A DNA stretch of 64,000 bases from Orobanche coerulescens. Lineage: Eukaryota; Streptophyta; Magnoliopsida; Lamiales; Orobanchaceae. The notes beneath the pieces were generated by a model. The model searched no databases and was not told the origin of the DNA. It saw only the letters and a program-made list of their open reading frames with translations. Positions 58,763-64,000 of this stretch are shown here, piece after piece. The DNA lies in contig CM065801.1 of assembly GCA_033398695.1 (NCBI GenBank), positions 53,082,358 to 53,146,357 on the forward strand. The letters run 5' to 3'. The translations under genes were made by a program, and so were the position numbers. How positions within the stretch are numbered: position 1 is the first letter of the stretch; each line of letters begins with the position of its first letter.

Positions 58763-59050
58763 TAAATATACACCAACCTGTGAAGTTTTTACTCGTGATT
58801 CCTGGACTCAACCCATTGGAATTCCCGTCGTGGCCCCGTCGAACCAACCTACGGTGAGTAAAATACATTCACTAAATATACACCAACCTGTGAAGTTTTT
58901 TACTCGTGATTCCTGGACTCAACCCATTGGAATTCCCGTCATGGCCCCGTCGAACCAACCCACGGTGAGTAAAATACATTCACCACTCGTGAACCCAGGG
59001 TGCAACCCATTGGAATTCCCGTCTTGGCCCCGTCGAACCAACCCACGGTG
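58763..59050 (-). repeat. B2r tandem cassette, right half
   Basis: Resumes the about 115-bp units after CACTA: two nearly full units and one shortened unit, with changes such as CGTGG to CATGG in the stem region. Confidence 0.8.
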
Positions 59051-60094
59051 AGCGAAGAAATCATGCACAAATAACATATCACACCAAGGATATCCAAACA
59101 ATTCACCCAGAGCATCAAACACTTAGCAAAACACCACATCAAACCACATTGCACCGAAATGAAACAATATACGTCCACACGCAAATACCAAGTGCATCAT
59201 CAACACCAAACATATCCATAGGATTCACATAGTCACTTACAACCCACACAATTTACAAAACACACGCGTTTTGAAAGTGAGCCTTTAACAAGGCTAGCCA
59301 AATCTTTTGAAAACTCGTTTCAAACAATCAAACAAACATATCAAGACGATCACCAGTTATCATATCCACAAAACAAGAATAGTATGGACAAGGTACTTGC
59401 CTCGAATAAGAACAACGTGGAGAATCGACCGAAATAGGTTGACACGAACCGACTATGAACCCGCCGACTCCACCGAACGCCAACTCGCGATAATAAACTA
59501 CGGAGCACAATAACAACAATGAAAATGAATTCCATAGCATGACAGAAAGCCGTTGAATTCAAAGAACGAACGACGAATGTTCAAGTGTTTTCCCCAAAAC
59601 GGCCAAGAACACAATTCGTCCCGACAAAACACGAAAATGGAATTCCAAGTTGAAATATAGATATAAAATCCATAGAATATGTTTAACAACATCATTTAAC
59701 CATAATCGATCCATCAAAAACGGACGAAAAACGAGATCGAGGACAAATCCTCCAAAAAGTCGATTCGAAGGAAATCAAGAAATATACTTCGATTCGACGA
59801 AGAACAATGGATTAAATGATGTTGAACACAAGAATACTACAAAGATTAATCATACCCATCATGAATTAATCAACAACACGGAACGAATCGGAAAAAAATG
59901 CAAACCCCCCCAAATTCACGAAATTAGGGTTCTCAGGGAGATTACCTTGATTAGCGGGATCAAAGGATGATAATGGATGATTGATTGATGTTATGAACTC
60001 AAGAACTTCATGGATTCGTTGTTAAACAACATGGATTCGTCACCCATGAATCGCCAGCTGCGGACGGAGAAGGAAGGAAGTGAAAAATGAATGA

Positions 60095-60121
60095 AAACGC
60101 GACTGCTCTGTCACATTTATA
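60095..60121 (-). promoter_or_regulatory. TATA box and start-site hairpin of B2r
   Basis: In sense TATAAATGTGAC agagca GTCGCGTTT. The two changes relative to B2 turn A-T and A-T pairs into G-U pairs, so an RNA stem is kept. TAGCGTGCGCTA-type palindromes occupy 60130-60385. Confidence 0.7.
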
Positions 60122-60385
60122 CTGGGCCGGACTAGCGCGCGCTAGGCTGCCGAGCTAGCGTGCGCTATCGGCCCAGGCCGCAATCCAGTGACCTACTGGA
60201 CTAGACTGCTCGGCCAGGTAGCGTGCGCAGCCTTCCGGCCGTAGCGTGCGCTACCTGCCGGCCATAGCGTACGCAGCGTCCGACAGTAGCGTGCGCTACC
60301 TGCCGAGCCTAACCGACTCCAGAACCCCAGGACTCCACTTTCCAGACCCGATAACGTGCGTTAGGCCATCCATTTACGTGCGCTA

Positions 60386-62758
60386 TGTAACACCCCCGAT
60401 ATATTCAGGAATATTACAGTGCCGTAAATCCTTTACATACGGATTTACAAGGCTGAAGAATTGAACGGACATTAAAAGGTACTAACGAATGGAAATAACG
60501 GAATTAAGATACAATGATTCGACCAAATCGAAAGTACAATTGTTCAACAGGAACTTAATAATACATCACCAAATTCAAATTCATCATAAATGACTTCGTA
60601 CTCGAGTACTTATTGAAATAACCAATAAACAACAGACAAATAAACTCGGCCGGAACATCACTCTGCACCCTCGTCGTCATGCAGCTCCAGTGGTTGTTTT
60701 CCCGCTCTCCTGGATCCTGAACATAAACAAAATGTTCACCCCCGAAGGGGTTAGCACAAAGATGCTAGTGCAAGTACCACAACATATTATTCATATCTCA
60801 TGAAGAATAATAACGTAAATGACAAAAAAATACCAACGAGTCTTCTCCTACGAGAAACTCATAAATGACATACACAACTGATAATCACAACACGATATCA
60901 TAACATACACATGGTAATTCCGTCGATCCAGCGTTCACTGCCTAGAACCCACGATGATCCCGTCAGACCATCCCGTGGTGGAAAAAACCGTCCGATGATC
61001 CAGCGCATGCTAGCATAGATCCCCCGATGATCCCGTCGGACCAACACGAGGTGGACATACAACAACGACATACATGGACGACAATATGTATAACATCAAT
61101 ACATAAAACAATTAAAGTACTTGCCTCAATTTGAAGACAAGAACAATACGTCCACGAAAACGAACACTCGAACGTCGTCCTCCTCAATCAATCACGTAAC
61201 AAGATCGAACCTTAACAAAAGAAATGATATAGGATTTATCTCACGTCATACGAATGTTTAACAATTCGATTTACGGCCAAAAGTTCATAAAATGTAATTT
61301 GCCTGAACTGCTTAGCGCACGCTAAGTACTCTGTGTAGCGTGCATTAAGTCTGCTCGATAGCGCACGCAAATAACAAAGCCTAGCGTACGCTAACTATGC
61401 ATGGTCACTACTTCACTGATCAGTCGACTGACTCGTCTGATGGACTAGCGTACGTTACGTACCAAACGTAGCGTACGCTAACTCGTGCTCGATAGCGCAC
61501 GTTAATCTTCATAGCTTAGCGTGCGCTATCATGCATGGCGATTCTTCTTTGGGCGATGCTTATTCTCATCATGATCAAAACAATGAAATCTTCCGTGATA
61601 ATTCATGTTACCTCCATGAATATCATGTACATACGATTATGAATGATCTTACGGATAACAACAACTTCGGATTCAAGGATATGCATACCATTATAAAACC
61701 ATATTCCATTTCGACCACAAATCTTCATACGACGATTCGAAAGGCTTAACGGTTGATATCAACACCTTTATATCCATCGAAATTATCATGCTGTAGTTGT
61801 TTAACATTCCATCTATACTAGATAAATCCTTCCATGATCAATCCCTTAGATTCATCTAACAATAATGATGTTAAAGTCAAGTCCATGATTGTTATGAAGT
61901 CATCTACTAGATTTGGATTACCAATGATAGAAGCTTCCTCTACTTGTTCAATGTAATAAGATTCGAATCATGATGATCATAATCAAGGTACTTAAGGCTT
62001 ATTCATCTCAATATTCCAAACATGATGTACTTTGGATAATTCACTTATGAAAATTAATATCTCGTTAATATGATCATCCAATTCTTTAGAATCCAACTCT
62101 AAGTCTGGAGATAGGTTGAACATACCTTAATATGATGAAAATCACTGAACCGTAAGGTAGAATCCGACTCCGGTTGGTTGTATGCCACTCCAAGGTGCTA
62201 TTCCACTTCAATGATCACTCACAAGTGATAACCAATATACAAAGACCAACAAGATATGTTCTAAGTGTGTAGAAGAATTATTATAGTTCTCTGGCCTCTC
62301 AAAAATGAAGAATGGACGAATGAAATGTAAGGCAAAACGGGTTGTTGTCCCATTTATAATATTCTGTATTTTAACTAATTAGCGCACGCTACTAAGCTTT
62401 CCTTAGCGCGAGCTAATAAGAGTTGACTTCAGAACTATCCTGGTTCGTCCGCGGGAATCTTATCCGGACCCATGTCCCGGCTGGCGCATGTGCTAGCCGT
62501 CCCGCTCAATAATTGAGTTCTTAGCGCACGCAACTCCTACATGCATAGCGTGCGCTAGTAGTAGCCCGATAGCACGCGTTAAGCTACATTCTTAGCGTGC
62601 GCTATCACGAGTTTGCATGAGAAATTTTGCATGTTGTTATACTTATGTACAAAGATATCAATGCAAGAAATATCATACTCCAATAATCAAAACCACAAAT
62701 CCGAATAATACAGGGTTTGAATACAGATGAAATACATGTAATAAATCCGAATATTACA
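60386..62758 (-). repeat. 3' LTR of chromovirus C (2373 bp)
   Basis: TGTAACACCCCCGATATATTC ... CCGAATATTACA on the plus strand. In sense: TAGCGCACGCTA-type cluster (62388-62600), TATA (rc of 62352-62360), a second cluster (61313-61525), GC-AG intron signals (60717-61124, 408 nt), two-unit cassette (60940-61065) and a double hairpin (60739-60767) whose second stem is closed by a TTCG tetraloop. No gene. Confidence 0.9.
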
Positions 62759-62795
62759 TACTCTCCTACTAAAAAGGAGTTTCGTCCCGAAACTC
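62759..62795 (-). other. Polypurine tract and PPT-proximal hairpin of C
   Basis: In sense GAGTTTCG gga CGAAACTC (62777-62795) then an AGTAGGAGAGTA purine tract next to the LTR. The outer pair is G-C where A and B have A-T. Confidence 0.85.
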
Positions 62796-64000
62796 AAGAC
62801 GAAAATAACTCGGGATATCTGGACTTCATATCAGCTTCCGTTTCCTAGGTGGCCTCTTCCATTCCGTGACGTGACCATTGAACTTTGACCAAAACGATTG
62901 GTTTGTTCCTCAGCTGCTTAACTCGACTCTCGAGTATCTTGACCGGTCTTTCTTCAAGCGTCCCATCCTGCGCGACTTCGATCTTGCCGAAATCAATGAT
63001 ATGACTGGGATCTGGTACATACCTCCATAACTGGGATACGTGGAACACGTTATGAACATGGCACAATGACGGCGGCAATGCCAATCTGTATGCCAACTCC
63101 CCAACTCTCTCAAGGATCTCAAATGGTCCGATATATCTCGGACTCAGCTTTCCTTTCCTTCCGAAACGAAAGATTCCTCGAGTAGGAGAAACCTTCAAAA
63201 GTACGTGGTCTCCAGTATTGAACTCTAATGGGCGACGGCGTACGTCCGCGTAAGATTTACGCGACTGCAGGCGTGTTGACACTTTCACGAATCAAGGCTA
63301 TCTTTTCTCGAGTCTCGCACGATCAACTCTGGTTACATTCCGATCAAGTCTGACGAATCATCCCAACATAGGGGCGATCTACATCTCCTCCCGTATAATG
63401 CCTCAAACGGTGCCATCTTAATGGAAGCATGCCAACTATTGTTGTAGGTAAATTCAATCAATGGTAGATGAACTTCCCAATCGTTTGACCAATCTAAGGC
63501 ACGCGCCCTAAGCATGTCTTCCACCGTTTGAATAGTCCTCTCGGATTGTCGTCGATCTGTGGGTGATAAGGCATCTTGAAGTTCAATTCGGTCCCCAAGG
63601 CCTTATGAACTGCTTTCCAGAAGTGAGACAAAAAACGGCCGTCTCGATCAGAAACAATGGTCTTCGGCGTACCATGCAATCGAACTATTTCCGAAATAAA
63701 TACTCGTGCCAACCTCTCTGGTCCCCACGTATCCTTAATGCCTAGAAAATGAGCTGATTTGGTTAAACGATCAACTATCACCCAAATCATGTTCATTCCT
63801 GTCCTAGTTCTCGGCATATTAGTGATAAAGTCCATCGATATGTCCTCCCACTTCCATTCAGGAATTGGGAGCGGCTTCAACATTCTGGCAGGCCGTTGAT
63901 GCTCGATCTTAACCTGTTGACAAGTCAAGCATTTCAAAACATAGTCCGCTACATCTTTCTTCATGTTGCCCCACCAGAAATTCTGCTTCAAGTCCTTATA
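62794..64000 (-). pseudogene. Chromovirus C Pol 3' part (H2C2 finger, integrase, chromodomain), frameshifted
   Basis: Enters from the window edge at the H2C2 finger ([12 protein letters not shown]) and runs through the integrase core (MDFITNMP, IVSDRDGRFL), the GRRCRSPLCW region, the GPFEIL linker and a chromodomain. Three frames are used: a 1-base loss near 63520 just before the catalytic Glu region and a second shift near 63290-63335. A TAG at about 62842-62844 replaces a Trp in the chromodomain (TGG to TAG). The intended stop is TGA at 62794-62796, overlapping the PPT hairpin as in A. Closely related to A. Confidence 0.92.

Larger units (their letters stand above)
53120..60385 (-). repeat. 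Reverse B2-type LTR (B2r), split by CACTA and cut by C
   Basis: Starts TGTAACACCCCCAATACACTC. It aligns in reverse with the B2 LTR, including double hairpin (53483-53524), GC-AG donor near 59398 and TATA/start hairpin (60095-60121). Its stem cassette is of a different type: repeated units of about 115 bp at 53870-54086 and 58763-59050. Roughly 0.7 kb of the LTR start is missing beyond 60385. Confidence 0.85.

Noticed and set aside
62845..63288. Separate small gene at the C chromodomain
   Set aside because: It is the C-terminal part of Pol separated by a frameshift and a nonsense codon.
1..64000. tRNA genes
   Set aside because: Only primer binding sites complementary to tRNA ends were seen; no cloverleaf with A and B boxes was recognised.

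Overview
Plant nuclear repeat DNA, almost certainly a flowering plant (eudicot likely). The window holds no intact host gene. It is a nest of LTR retrotransposons plus one CACTA DNA transposon. Plant evidence: chromovirus pol with a chromodomain, Athila/Tat-type gag-protease with a tRNA-Asp primer site, tRNA-iMet-type primer sites, a CACTA element, an rDNA fragment with plant-type ITS1, and captured pieces of plant ELMO-domain and LRR receptor-kinase genes. Element labels (A to G) are mine.

Layout. 1-4780: right end of a Ty3/gypsy chromovirus (A): pol with three nonsense codons, then the 3' LTR. 4781-6301: reverse LTR-like remnant (G). 6302-14372: a non-coding element F with a copia-like LTR; its LTR is split by a complete reverse gag-only element E1 (7053-11666, TSD GCATT) that has fused an 18S rRNA/ITS1 piece to its gag. 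14373-16801: a forward relative, E3 (LTR plus gag). From 16802: reverse LTR E4, broken at 17506. 17507-53119: reverse tandem array of one non-coding family, B1, in the order LTR-INT-LTR-INT-LTR-INT-LTR. LTR1 of the array is split by a complete forward non-coding element B2 (18691-27189, TSD CAACT). LTR2 is split by a complete Athila/Tat-like element D (33966-43186, TSD GCGGC) that carries gag-protease and a spliced second ORF but no RT or integrase. LTR4 is cut at 53119 by a reverse B2-type LTR (B2r). B2r is itself split by a 4.7-kb CACTA element (54087-58762, TSD TAA) and then cut at 60385 by a reverse chromovirus C (3' LTR 60386-62758, broken pol to the window end).

How it works together. 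The probable order of insertion is F, then E3, E4, the B1 array, B2r, then C or CACTA: up to six levels. Coding capacity is in A and C (pol), D (gag-protease plus ORF2) and E1/E3 (gag only). B1, B2 and F look non-autonomous and would need proteins supplied in trans. Every premature stop in these elements except one (in a captured CACTA exon) fits a C-to-T change on one strand, as expected of methylated, silenced DNA.

The most unusual signals are structural rather than coding. (1) Element F has 14 hairpins with the same TGG triloop. (2) Families A, B, C, D and E carry clusters of 10-12-bp CpG palindromes in the promoter-proximal region, mostly just upstream of a TATA box. (3) LTRs of A, B and C share a GC-AG intron that contains a tandem stem-rich cassette and a double hairpin, both with covarying stems. 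(4) A covarying hairpin sits immediately upstream of the polypurine tract in A, B1, B2 and C.
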